A DNA stretch of 64,000 bases from Jeongeupia wiesaeckerbachi. GTDB lineage: Bacteria; Pseudomonadota; Gammaproteobacteria; Burkholderiales; Chitinibacteraceae. Made by a program: the position numbers and the translations under genes. Positions 54,939-63,722 of this stretch are shown here, piece after piece (within the stretch, counting starts at the first letter, position 1; every line of letters starts with the position of its first letter). Below the pieces are notes generated by a model that saw only the letters and a list, made by a program, of their open reading frames with translations, was not told the origin of the DNA and searched no databases. The stretch is taken from contig NZ_CP136946.1 of NCBI RefSeq assembly GCF_050916355.1, positions 62,001-126,000 of the forward strand, in the 5' to 3' direction.

Positions 54939-55882
54939 TCGGCAAGGGTATCCAGATAGGTTTGCAATTCCTTGGGCAGCGGCGCTTCCAAGGTCAGTTT
55001 GTCCGCCGTCAGCGGGTGGCTCAGCGTCAAGCGCCAAGCATGCAGGAACATGCGCTTGAGCCCGGCACGCGGCAACAGCCGGTTCAACGCCGGATCACCG
55101 TACTTGTCGTCGCCAAGGATAGGGTGGCCGCTTTCGGCCAGGTGCACGCGTATCTGGTGGGTACGACCGGTTTTCAGCTCGCATTCCAGCAAGGATGCAT
55201 CGGCAAACTTGGTCTTGCGGTTGACCACCGTATGCGAGGTCAAACCGTCCGCCGATTTCTTGACCCGACGCTCGCCTTCGGGCGTTTCGTATTTCAACAG
55301 TTTGAAGCGCACGTGACTGCGCGGCTCGGGCCACACGCCCTGCACCAGCGCCAGATAGCGTTTATCGATCTGGTGATTGTCGCGCAGCATCTCGTGCAGC
55401 TTGATCAGTGCCGAGCGCTTTTTGGCGATCAGCAGCAAGCCCGAGGTCTCGCGATCGAGCCGGTGCACGAGTTCGAGGAACTTGGCCTGCGGCCGCTGCG
55501 CGCGCAGCAGCTCGATCACGCCGAAGCTGATCCCGGAACCGCCATGCACGGCGATGCCGGACGGCTTGTTGATCGCGATCAGCGCATCGTCCTCGAACAG
55601 GATTTCCAGCTCGAGCTGACCACTGGCGGCCTGCACCGCCGTGCTCGCCGGTCGTTCGGCAACACGCACCGGTGGAATCCGCAGTACGTCGCCCTCCGCC
55701 AGGCGATAGGTGACGTCGGTTCGCCCCTTGTTTACCCGCACTTCACCACCACGAACGATGCGGTAAATATGGCTTTTCGGCACCCCCTTGAGGCGGCGAA
55801 TCAGGTAGTTGTCGAGGCGCTGTCCGGCCTCTTCGGGACCGATTTCAACGAATGTGACAGACGCTTTGCTCGTTTCAGACAT
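54935..55882 (-). CDS. rluC: 23S rRNA pseudouridine synthase RluC
   Basis: The 315-residue protein has an N-terminal S4 RNA-binding domain (about 18-70) and a pseudouridine synthase domain with the catalytic Asp143 in 'VHRLDRETSGLLL'. 'KTGRTHQIRVHL' is conserved further on. RluC modifies uridines 955, 2504 and 2580 of 23S rRNA (E. coli numbering). It is divergent from rne, the classical arrangement, and starts the reverse operon rluC-HAD-Rieske-sppA-motD. Confidence 0.94.
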   Translation of the reverse strand: MSETSKASVTFVEIGPEEAGQRLDNYLIRRLKGVPKSHIYRIVRGGEVRVNKGRTDVTYRLAEGDVLRIPPVRVAERPASTAVQAASGQLELEILFEDDALIAINKPSGIAVHGGSGISFGVIELLRAQRPQAKFLELVHRLDRETSGLLLIAKKRSALIKLHEMLRDNHQIDKRYLALVQGVWPEPRSHVRFKLLKYETPEGERRVKKSADGLTSHTVVNRKTKFADASLLECELKTGRTHQIRVHLAESGHPILGDDKYGDPALNRLLPRAGLKRMFLHAWRLTLSHPLTADKLTLEAPLPKELQTYLDTLAE

Positions 55883-56429
55883 ATTGACATATACTCGTTG
55901 GCACGCTGCCCGTTTTTACTGGCCTCGCAGGCGAAATCGCTGCGACGCCGTCCGGTCAGCGCCGGCCATTATTCCGGCCCGTTTTTCATTCCGTTCTTTG
56001 CCTCTTCGTCCGGATACGCCGGCGACTCCCTTCCCGCCGTACAGCATGCTGTACCCCTCAGCCCTGATCTTTCATCGGGCCCAGAGTGAGAGCGCGGGCA
56101 TCGCCAGACGTCCTGCTTCGGGGGCCAAGTCCCGGGTTGCGGTTAACTTCGCTCACCGCAAAACAAGTAGCGATGGTAATTGATTCATACCATTCACGCA
56201 CTCATCGGATTCCCGCCGGCGCCCACTCATCGGCGTCGGCCAGCCCGGCCAAGCCGGCCCCGACATTGACCCTCAAATAGTCAGATTCTGGAGCCAGAAC
56301 ACTCCCCGTCGCCCCGCAATAGTCTTTCGCAAGATGCGCCCGATGCCCAGTTGGCATCCCGCGACATCGCGCTAGCCGGGCGGCTGGCGTAGCCGGGCAT
56401 CCCTGCCGTCAGTGCGTGCAGGAGCCCTC
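55883..56429 (+). promoter_or_regulatory. Long leader region of rne (divergent from rluC)
   Basis: About 550 bases without a supported gene between the divergent rluC and rne starts. In other bacteria rne has a long 5' leader by which RNase E limits its own mRNA. Length and position fit such a leader, but I did not find a distinct conserved hairpin. Confidence 0.5.
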
Positions 56430-59400
56430 ATGAAACGCATGCTGTTCAACGCAACGCAAGCCGAAGAGCTTCGCGTTGCGATCGTCGACGGTCAGAAACT
56501 GATCGATCTCGACATCGAAACCGTTGGCAAAGAACAACGGAAATCGAATATCTACAAGGGTGTCATCACCCGGATCGAACCGAGTCTCGAAGCCTGCTTC
56601 GTCGACTACGGTTGTGATCGCCATGGTTTCCTGCCGTTCAAGGAAATCGCTCGTTCCTATATGTCCGACGACGGCGGCCGCGGCCGCGTTGCCGATCAGC
56701 TGCGCGAAGGCCAGGAACTGATCGTCCAGGTCGAGAAGGACGAACGTGGCAACAAGGGCGCGGCGCTGACCACCTATATCAGCCTCGCCGGCCGTTATCT
56801 CGTTCTGATGCCGAACAACCCGCGTGGTGGTGGCGTGTCGCGCCGCATCGAGGGTGACGAGCGTCAGGAGCTGCGCGCAGCGATGGATCAGCTCGAAACG
56901 CCGCAAGGCATGAGCCTGATCGCACGTACCGCTGCGATCGGCCGCGCCGCCGAAGAGCTGCAGTGGGACCTGAACTACCTGCTGCAACTGTGGCGCGCCA
57001 TCGAAGGTGCCGGCACCACGCAGAACGGCGCCTTCCTGATCTATCAGGAATCGAGCCTCGTCATCCGCGCCATCCGCGACTATTTCCAGCCGGAAATCGG
57101 TGAAATCCTCATCGACAAGGCCGACATCTACGAACAAGCCCGCCAGTTCATGAGTCACGTGATGCCGGGCAATGTGAACCGGGTCAAGCTGTACCAGGAC
57201 GACGTCCCGCTGTTCTCGCGCTTCCAGATCGAACACCAGATCGAAACCGCGTTTGCCCGCGAAGTATCGCTGCCGTCGGGCGGCGCCATCGTCATCGACA
57301 AGACCGAGGCGCTGTACTCGATCGACGTCAACTCGGCGCGCGCCACCAAGGGTTCCGATATCGAGGAAACCGCGCTGCGCACCAACCTTGAAGCGTCGGA
57401 TGAAATCGCCCGCCAGATGCGTCTGCGTGACGTCGGCGGCCTGATCGTCATCGACTTCATCGACATGGAAAACCCGAAGAACCAGCGCGAAGTCGAGAAC
57501 CGCCTGCGCGATGCGCTGCATCACGACCGTGCTCGCGTGCAGACCGGCAAGATCAGCCGCTTCGGCCTGATGGAACTCTCGCGTCAGCGCCTGCAGCCGT
57601 CGCTGGAAGAAACCACCCATATCGCCTGCCCGCGCTGCCACGGCACCGGCTTCATTCGTGGCACCGAATCGTCGGCGCTGCACATCCTGCGCATCATTCA
57701 AGAAGAAGCGATGAAGGACAACACCGGCGCGATCCACGCGCAGGTGCCGGTCGACGTCGCGACCTTCCTGTTGAACGAGAAGCGCAGCGAGCTGTTCGCG
57801 GTCGAAGCCCGCCTCAAGGTCGGCGTCATGCTGATCCCGAACACGCACCTCGAGACGCCGAACTACAACATTACCCGTCTGCGCCACGACGACCTGAACC
57901 TGCTCGACGAATCACTGCCGTCGTACCGCATGGTCGAAGCGCCGAGCGAAGAAGCGTATCAGCCGGGCCGTGCCAAGGAAGAGCTGGCCAAGCGTCCCGA
58001 AGCGGCCGTCAAAGGCATCACTCCGGCACAACCGGCGCCGGTCTCCAAGCAAGATGACATCAAGCTGGAAGCCGCCGCACCTGTCGTCGCCGCCGGTCCG
58101 TCGCTGTGGACGCGCATCGTCAGCTGGTTCCGTGGCGAACCCGAAGCAGTTGCCGCCGCACCGGCACCGCAGGCCGAGCCGGCCAAGCGCCCGCAGTCGA
58201 CGGGTGGCAACAACCGTCGCGGCGAGCGTGGTGATCGACGTGAACGTGGCGATCGTCGCGAACGCGATGGCCGTAACGAGCGCAACGAGCGCGGCGATCG
58301 TCCTGCCGAGCGCGGTGAAGCCCGTAGCGAGCAGCGCAACGACAAGGAACGTCGCAGCAAGCAACCGCGGATCGAAGAAGATCTGAACGCCCGTCAGCAA
58401 CGCAACGAAGCCCGTGATCAGCAGCGCGCTGAACGTGGTGAGCGCAGCGAACGTGGAGAACGTAACGGTAACGCCGAGGCCCGCGAGCAACGCGAACCGC
58501 GTGAACCGCGCCAGCCGCGTGAACCGCGCGCTCCGCGTAACGAACGCGCGCCGCAACCGGCACCGGTGAAGGACGAAGCCGTCGAAGCTGAAATCCTCGC
58601 TGCAGCAACTGTCGAGCCGACCGAGGGCGCCGCACCGGTAGCCGCACCGACCGAAGGCGAAGGCCGTAGCCGTCGTCGTCGTGGCCGCCGTGGTGGCAAT
58701 CGCGGTGAGCGTAGCGAGCAGACCGAAGCTCAGGCCGATGCATCTGCGGATGAAGGTGTCCAGGAAGCCAGCGCACCGGCCGTCGAAGCCGCTGCCGCCG
58801 TGGTCGCCGCCGAAGTGGTCGCCGCGCCGGTTGTCGAGCAGGCACCGCAAACGGCTCAGGTCATCGAACCGGCAGTTGAAGTGATTACCGCAACCGAGCC
58901 GGCCGCTGTTGCTGTGGCAGAGGAACCGGCTCAGCCGGCGGTCATCGCCAGCGAAGTGCCTGTCGAAACCGTGGCAGCCGAAACCGTCGCCGAGCCTGTC
59001 GTCGCCGCCCCGGTCCAGACGACCGAAGTCGCAGCCGCAGCGCTGGTGGACGCTGCACCGGCCGAGACCACGCCGGTCCCGAGCCAGGCTGGTCTGCCTT
59101 TCGAAGCCGCTCCGGCAGCTGCACCGGTTGCTCCGGCTCCGGCCGCTGCGCCAGTACTCGAAGTCGCAACGCCGGAAGCCGCCGGTCTGGTCATGGTCTC
59201 GACCCGCAACGATGTCGCCGTGACACCGGTGGTTGCCGTCGAAACCGATACCAAGCCGCGTCGTCGTCGTCGCAGCGATGCACCGAAGGCTGCGGAGACG
59301 GTTGAAACCGTGTCGCTGCAACAGGTCGAAACGGTGGCAGATGCCGCGGTTGTCGCCGAGCCGGTCGCCGCTGCGCCCGCACGCGCCCCGCGTCGTCACG

Positions 59401-59462
59401 CCGATGCAACAGTCGCGACCGATGCCGCACCGCTGGTGCAAATCGAAACCCGCGACGCCTGA
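56430..59462 (+). CDS. rne: Ribonuclease E
   Basis: The 1010-residue protein has a full catalytic half: S1 domain (about 35-120), catalytic Asp299 in 'SIDVNSAR' and Asp342 in 'VIDFIDM', and zinc-link Cys400/Cys403 in 'ACPRCHGTG'. It cleaves single-stranded AU-rich RNA and starts mRNA decay. The C-terminal half is non-globular: first very Arg-rich (about 590-720, many RGDRRER-like repeats), then Ala/Val/Pro/Glu-rich with a basic 'PRRRRRSD' patch. It likely binds RNA and degradosome partners. GGAG precedes the ATG at 56430. Confidence 0.96.
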   Translation: MKRMLFNATQAEELRVAIVDGQKLIDLDIETVGKEQRKSNIYKGVITRIEPSLEACFVDYGCDRHGFLPFKEIARSYMSDDGGRGRVADQLREGQELIVQVEKDERGNKGAALTTYISLAGRYLVLMPNNPRGGGVSRRIEGDERQELRAAMDQLETPQGMSLIARTAAIGRAAEELQWDLNYLLQLWRAIEGAGTTQNGAFLIYQESSLVIRAIRDYFQPEIGEILIDKADIYEQARQFMSHVMPGNVNRVKLYQDDVPLFSRFQIEHQIETAFAREVSLPSGGAIVIDKTEALYSIDVNSARATKGSDIEETALRTNLEASDEIARQMRLRDVGGLIVIDFIDMENPKNQREVENRLRDALHHDRARVQTGKISRFGLMELSRQRLQPSLEETTHIACPRCHGTGFIRGTESSALHILRIIQEEAMKDNTGAIHAQVPVDVATFLLNEKRSELFAVEARLKVGVMLIPNTHLETPNYNITRLRHDDLNLLDESLPSYRMVEAPSEEAYQPGRAKEELAKRPEAAVKGITPAQPAPVSKQDDIKLEAAAPVVAAGPSLWTRIVSWFRGEPEAVAAAPAPQAEPAKRPQSTGGNNRRGERGDRRERGDRRERDGRNERNERGDRPAERGEARSEQRNDKERRSKQPRIEEDLNARQQRNEARDQQRAERGERSERGERNGNAEAREQREPREPRQPREPRAPRNERAPQPAPVKDEAVEAEILAAATVEPTEGAAPVAAPTEGEGRSRRRRGRRGGNRGERSEQTEAQADASADEGVQEASAPAVEAAAAVVAAEVVAAPVVEQAPQTAQVIEPAVEVITATEPAAVAVAEEPAQPAVIASEVPVETVAAETVAEPVVAAPVQTTEVAAAALVDAAPAETTPVPSQAGLPFEAAPAAAPVAPAPAAAPVLEVATPEAAGLVMVSTRNDVAVTPVVAVETDTKPRRRRRSDAPKAAETVETVSLQQVETVADAAVVAEPVAAAPARAPRRHADATVATDAAPLVQIETRDA

Positions 59463-59480
59463 TCGATGTCGATGGAATGA

Positions 59481-59507
59481 AAACCGCCCTTCGGGGCGGT
59501 TTTTTTT
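59481..59507 (+). terminator. Terminator of rne
   Basis: A 9-bp stem (59481-59489 with 59494-59502) with a TTCG loop, followed by T, 18 bases after the stop codon. Confidence 0.93.
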
Positions 59508-59737
59508 CGCTTTCGAGACACAAAGGCCGGTTTCTTACGCCTTGCATGCCGCATTGAAAGCACAACGCATAACTCATCGAAACCCGACCGAAATCCATCT
59601 GCTATACCAGACTGCAGCCCTAGGGAATCTCCCTATACTGCCTGCCCCGCCAGCGCCTCTAGGCTCAGCAAAGAGGCCAATGCAAGCCTTTAGCCGCCGA
59701 CCGAGCGGCCCCTCCCCACCAAAGAAAGGACGCCTCA

Positions 59738-60493
59738 ATGAAACCGATCGCCTCGACCCTGCTTGCCGCACTGACCGCGACCGCGCTGCTCGCCGCAGCC
59801 CCAGCACACGCCGCCGACAAGACCTTCCAGGTCGCCACCGACGCCGCGTATGCCCCCTTCGAGTCGCTGAACGAAAAGCAGCAGGCTGTCGGCTTCGATA
59901 TCGACGTGCTCAGCGCCGTCGCGGCCAAGGCGGGCTTCAAGGTGAAGTTCATCAATACGCCGTGGGAAGGCATTTTCGCCACGCTGTCGACCGGCGACCG
60001 CGACATCGTCGCCTCGGCGGTCACGATCACGCCCGAGCGCAAGTTGACGATGGATTTTTCCGACCCCTACTTCGAAGCCAAGCAGCTGATCGCGGTCGGC
60101 CCCGGCAGCAAGATCACCAAATTCGCCGACCTGAAGGGCAAGAAGATCGGCGTGCAGACCGGTACGACCGGTGACGAGATCGTGCAGAAGCTCGTCGGCA
60201 AGACCAACCCGGACATCCGGCGCTTCGAATCGACGCCACTGGCGCTGAAGGAGCTGCTGAACGGCGGGGTCGATGCCGTCGTTGCCGACAACGGCGTCAT
60301 CGTCAACTTCATCGCCAACAACAAGAGCGACAAGCTCAAGGTCATCGATGACAGCAGCTTTGCCAAGGAGTACTACGGCTTCGCGGTGAAGAAGGGCAAC
60401 AAGGAAATGCTGCAGCAGATCAACAAGGGTTTGGCGGCCATCAAAGCAGATGGCAGCTACGAGCGCATCTATAAAAAGTACTTCGGCAAGTAA
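59738..60493 (+). CDS. Amino-acid ABC transporter substrate-binding protein
   Basis: The 251-residue protein has a signal peptide (cleavage after 'APAHA') and the family 3 solute-binding start 'FQVATDAAYAPFESLNEKQQAVGFDIDVL'. 'DIVASAVTITPERKLTMDFSDPYF' is also typical. It resembles GlnH-type proteins for glutamine or other polar amino acids. AAAGGA precedes the ATG. The permease follows after a hairpin. Confidence 0.93.
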   Translation: MKPIASTLLAALTATALLAAAPAHAADKTFQVATDAAYAPFESLNEKQQAVGFDIDVLSAVAAKAGFKVKFINTPWEGIFATLSTGDRDIVASAVTITPERKLTMDFSDPYFEAKQLIAVGPGSKITKFADLKGKKIGVQTGTTGDEIVQKLVGKTNPDIRRFESTPLALKELLNGGVDAVVADNGVIVNFIANNKSDKLKVIDDSSFAKEYYGFAVKKGNKEMLQQINKGLAAIKADGSYERIYKKYFGK

Positions 60494-60522
60494 GCGCAAG
60501 CGCGGTAAAATCCCGGCCAACA

Positions 60523-60556
60523 AAGCGCAACTCGCCACCACGGGTTGCGCTTCTTT
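60523..60556 (+). terminator. Attenuator-type hairpin between binding protein and permease genes
   Basis: A stem of nine perfect pairs plus two more with one wobble (60523-60533 with 60542-60552), followed by CTTTT. Partial termination here would make the binding protein more abundant than the permease, as is common for such transporters. Confidence 0.7.
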
Positions 60557-60580
60557 TATTGCGGAAACCAAACCGAGCTT

Positions 60581-61381
60581 ATGAATTTCGACCAATTCTG
60601 GACACAGGTTCAGCAAAGCGTCCCGCTGTTGCAGCACGTCCAGCTGCAGATCATCTGGGAATACCGCGCGCTGTTCATCGACGGCATCAAGATGACGCTG
60701 TGGATCACCATGATTGCGGTGGTCCTGGGTACCCTGATCGGCCTCTTCATGGGCATGGCTCGCCTCGCCGAAGTCAAACACGGCGCATGGAAATACCTGC
60801 TGCGCTTCTTCGTACGCTGGCCAGCCAACGCCTACGTCACCTTCTTCCGTGGCACACCGCTGTTCGTACAGATCCTGCTGATCCATTTTGCCGTGATGCC
60901 GCTACTGGTTCATCCGGTGGACGGCATCCTGATCAATGGCGATCTCGCTGCCGATTTGCGCCAGGAACACGGCGCCTTCATGTCCGGGCTGGTAGCACTG
61001 ACGCTGAACTCGGGCGCCTATATCACCGAGATCTTCCGCGCCGGCATCCAGTCGATCGCCAAGGGCCAGTTCGAAGCCAGCCGTTCGCTCGGCATGAACT
61101 ACTGGCAGACGATGCGTTTCGTCATCATCCCGCAGGCCTTCCGTCGCATGCTGCCACCGCTGGGCAACGAGGCGATCATGTTGCTGAAGGACAGCTCGCT
61201 CGTGTCCGCCATCGGTCTGGCCGAGCTGGCCTACGCCGCGCGCACCGTCGCCGGCGCCTACTCGCGCTATATGGAGCCCTATCTGGTGATCTCGATCATG
61301 TATCTGGTCATGACGCTGGTCATGGCTGCCGGGGTCAGCTGGCTGGAGAATCGTTACAAGGAAAGCGGCGGCATCCACTGA
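60581..61381 (+). CDS. Amino-acid ABC transporter permease
   Basis: The 266-residue membrane protein has about five spans and the polar-amino-acid (HisM/GlnP-like) permease features: 'FFRGTPLFVQILLIHF' and the EAA loop 'GQFEASRSLGMNYWQTMRFVIIPQAFRRMLPP'. It pairs with the binding protein upstream. The matching ATPase gene is not in the window: a terminator follows directly. The ATG at 60581 is chosen by homology. Confidence 0.92.
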   Translation: MNFDQFWTQVQQSVPLLQHVQLQIIWEYRALFIDGIKMTLWITMIAVVLGTLIGLFMGMARLAEVKHGAWKYLLRFFVRWPANAYVTFFRGTPLFVQILLIHFAVMPLLVHPVDGILINGDLAADLRQEHGAFMSGLVALTLNSGAYITEIFRAGIQSIAKGQFEASRSLGMNYWQTMRFVIIPQAFRRMLPPLGNEAIMLLKDSSLVSAIGLAELAYAARTVAGAYSRYMEPYLVISIMYLVMTLVMAAGVSWLENRYKESGGIH

Positions 61382-61397
61382 TGCTGCAATGCTTGAG

Positions 61398-61423
61398 AAA
61401 CGGGCCGCAAGGCCCGTTTTTCT
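61398..61423 (+). terminator. Terminator of the amino-acid ABC operon
   Basis: A 9-bp perfect stem (61398-61406 with 61411-61419), loop GCAA, followed by a T-rich run, 16 bases after the permease stop. Confidence 0.92.
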
Positions 61424-61456
61424 TTTGGCGCTGGGACAGCGGCGGAGCAACCGCGC

Positions 61457-61484
61457 AAAAAAAACCGCGCCTTTTGGGCGCGGT
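61457..61484 (-). terminator. Terminator of the small zinc-ribbon gene
   Basis: An 8-bp GC stem (61464-61471 with 61477-61484) is followed on the reverse strand by eight T. It supports the reality of the small gene at 61542-61736. Confidence 0.82.
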
Positions 61485-61541
61485 CTAAGTTGCCGTGATG
61501 ATTGCCGTGCTACAACGCCCCGGCCTCGGCCGGATCGATGT

Positions 61542-61736
61542 TCAGTTGCGATATGCCGCCGCAGCATTGCTGGCGCTGTGGCGGCTGGCCGCATAATCAA
61601 GTGCCCGCATCGTCATGCAGGCGGTACATACACCCAAGGCATTGACACGCTGATGGGTGATGCCGCAATCGCGACAGCGGACCACTTCATGTGCTCCACC
61701 ACCGCGCGCATCTGCTCTACTCTCTTGTCCGTTCAT
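61542..61736 (-). CDS. Small zinc-ribbon protein (64 residues)
   Basis: The protein has one four-Cys pattern, 'RCRDCGITHQRVNALGVCTACMT', as in zinc ribbons. There is no signal peptide and no other domain. I do not recognise a named family. Support for it being real is strong: an AAGGAGGT ribosome site at ideal spacing from the ATG and a dedicated terminator about 60 bases after the stop. It may bind nucleic acid or protein. Confidence 0.78.
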   Translation of the reverse strand: MNGQESRADARGGGAHEVVRCRDCGITHQRVNALGVCTACMTMRALDYAASRHSASNAAAAYRN

Positions 61737-62150
61737 GACGACCTCCTTGTAATTGCAATTGCGGAACTACGCCGCAATGCAACAACCACCTCATCGGTAG
61801 GCAGGGCAAGCGCTGCTTCCCCCGCCCGGGGGTCGAACGAGTTATGGTCTTCGGCGATTATGGGTAGGTCGCCGTGACCCGTTGCCACCATGGTCTGGCA
61901 GCCCAGAAACGCCTTGATTCTGGCGCCTATCATCCCCTTTGCTCTATTCGGGAATGCTCATTCTCGGCCTGGCCACAACCAGGCACCGTACCGCATGCAG
62001 TACATCTGCCAAGGCAAAACCGTAATTTGATTTTACGCAGTGCAACATGGGCATCAAGCCTTTTTGCGTAGTGAATTTCCCTGAGACTACACAACGGCCA
62101 CCATGACCGGGCGCAAGGTGGCCCAATGCGCCGCTGCGTACGCTATCGAC
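61737..62150. other. Divergent intergenic region between the zinc-ribbon gene and hemG
   Basis: About 410 bases. Small open frames at 61733-61933 and 61874-62071 lack ribosome sites and motifs. The AT-richer part at 62015-62080 is the likely promoter zone. No operator was identified. Confidence 0.45.
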
Positions 62151-62684
62151 ATGGATACCTTATTGATCTGCTACGCCAGCCGTGACGGGCAGGCGGCAAG
62201 GATTGCCGATCGCCTGGCACGACGCCGCCGCGACGATGCGGTCATGCTGTGCGACCTCACCCGGCAAACGCCCGATGCGGCGATGCTGTCGGCGGCCGAC
62301 GCCATCGTCGTGATCGCCGCCGTCCGCTATGGCAGCCACCTGCCAGAAGCCGAACGCTTCTTGCAGACGCGGCGGGATACCCTGGCGTGCAAGCCGGTCG
62401 CGATCGCATCGGTCAACCTCAGCGCCCGCAAGCCAGGCAAGGACAGCCCCGAGCACAACGCCTACCTGCGCCGATGGCTGGCGAAGCACCAGCTGCAGCC
62501 GGCACTGGCCACCGCTTTTGCCGGCCGGCTCGACTATCCGCGTTACCGCTGGTTCGACCGGCTGATGATCCGGCTGATCATGGCCATCAGCGACGGGCCG
62601 ACCGCCCCTGGCACCGTGATCGAGTACACGGACTGGGCCGCCGTCGACCATTTTGCCGAGAAGATCGGCCGGCTCTGCGTCTAG
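62151..62684 (+). CDS. hemG: Protoporphyrinogen IX dehydrogenase HemG
   Basis: The 177-residue flavodoxin-like protein starts 'DTLLICYASRDGQAARIADRLA' (FMN phosphate loop) and continues 'AADAIVVIAAVRYGSHLPEAERFL' and 'ARKPGKDSPEHNAYLRRWL', all typical of HemG. It oxidises protoporphyrinogen IX to protoporphyrin IX in haem synthesis, linked to the respiratory chain. The start at 62151 follows the family; an in-frame ATG at 62103 is less likely. No good ribosome site is seen at either. Confidence 0.9.
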   Translation: MDTLLICYASRDGQAARIADRLARRRRDDAVMLCDLTRQTPDAAMLSAADAIVVIAAVRYGSHLPEAERFLQTRRDTLACKPVAIASVNLSARKPGKDSPEHNAYLRRWLAKHQLQPALATAFAGRLDYPRYRWFDRLMIRLIMAISDGPTAPGTVIEYTDWAAVDHFAEKIGRLCV

Positions 62685-62693
62685 CCGTGCCGC

Positions 62694-63722
62694 TCAGCGG
62701 CCGCGGATGTAGCGGTTGACCGCGGTATTGTGTTCCTCGAGGCTGCTCGAAAACTGCGAGGTGCCGTCGCCGCGCGATACGAAGTACAAGGCCGACGTCG
62801 TTGCCGGGCGCACCGCTGCCATCAGCGAGGCCTCACCCGGCATCGCGATCGGCGTCGGCGGCAAGCCGGCGCGGGTATAGGTGTTGTACGGCGTATCGGT
62901 CTGCAGATCGACCTTGCGCAGCTTGCCGGTATACGCCTCGCCCATGCCGTAGATCACCGTCGGGTCGGTCTGCAATCGCATGCCGATCTTCAAGCGGTTG
63001 GCAAACACGCCGGCAATCATCGGCCGGTCGCCGCCGTGCCCGGTTTCCTTCTCGACCAGCGACGCCATGATCAGCGCATCCTGCGGCGATTTGACCGGGA
63101 GGTCGGGCGCGCGCTGCGCCCAGACGGCGTCCAGCTTCGTCTGCATCCGCGCATGGGCGCGTTCGAGCAGCGCCAGCTCGGAGCTGCCCGGGTTCACGTG
63201 ATAGGTATCGGGGAAGAACAGCCCTTCCGGGCTGCTGGCATCGATCTTCAGCGCCTTCAGCAGCGCCGCATCGTCGAGCGGCGCCAGATCGTTACCGAGT
63301 TGCGTCTCGGCGACCAAGGCACGCCGGACGTCGCGCCAGTTCCAGCCTTCGACGATGGTGAAGGCCACCTCGACGACATCGCCGCGCGCCAGTTTGTCAA
63401 TCAGCGCCCATGGGCTGGTCGGCGCATCCATCCGGTAGACGCCGGCCTTGAGGCGGGTCTCCTGCCCGGACAGCCGCGCCAGCACGCGGAACAGCAGGGC
63501 CGAATCGGTCGCGCCCTGTTTTTCCAGCTGATCGGCAATGCGCGTAACGCTGCCGGGGCCGACATTGAACGTCAGCGGCACCTTCTGCGACTGCGGCGTC
63601 ACCGCATACCAGTACAAGCCACCGCCGGCGGCGATGACCAGCACGAGCATCAGCACCAGCAGCTGCTTGATCCGGCGGAGGAAGCCGCCCTGCTTTCTAG
63701 TCGTTTTGCGTTTCACGGCCAT
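62694..63722 (-). CDS. mltG: Endolytic murein transglycosylase MltG
   Basis: The 342-residue protein has a basic cytoplasmic tail, one membrane span (20-40), a LysM-like region and the YceG catalytic domain with Glu224 in 'MASLVEKETGH'. 'LQTDPTVIYGMG' and 'PYNTYTRAGLPPTPI' are also conserved. It cuts nascent glycan strands and sets their length. The ATG at 63720-63722 overlaps the end of the upstream dinG-type gene by 26 bases. Confidence 0.93.
   Translation of the reverse strand: MAVKRKTTRKQGGFLRRIKQLLVLMLVLVIAAGGGLYWYAVTPQSQKVPLTFNVGPGSVTRIADQLEKQGATDSALLFRVLARLSGQETRLKAGVYRMDAPTSPWALIDKLARGDVVEVAFTIVEGWNWRDVRRALVAETQLGNDLAPLDDAALLKALKIDASSPEGLFFPDTYHVNPGSSELALLERAHARMQTKLDAVWAQRAPDLPVKSPQDALIMASLVEKETGHGGDRPMIAGVFANRLKIGMRLQTDPTVIYGMGEAYTGKLRKVDLQTDTPYNTYTRAGLPPTPIAMPGEASLMAAVRPATTSALYFVSRGDGTSQFSSSLEEHNTAVNRYIRGR

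Noticed and set aside
57912..59441. Reverse open frame of 509 codons opposite the rne tail
   Set aside because: The repetitive Arg- and Ala-rich codons of rne leave the antisense frame open; composition is implausible for a protein.
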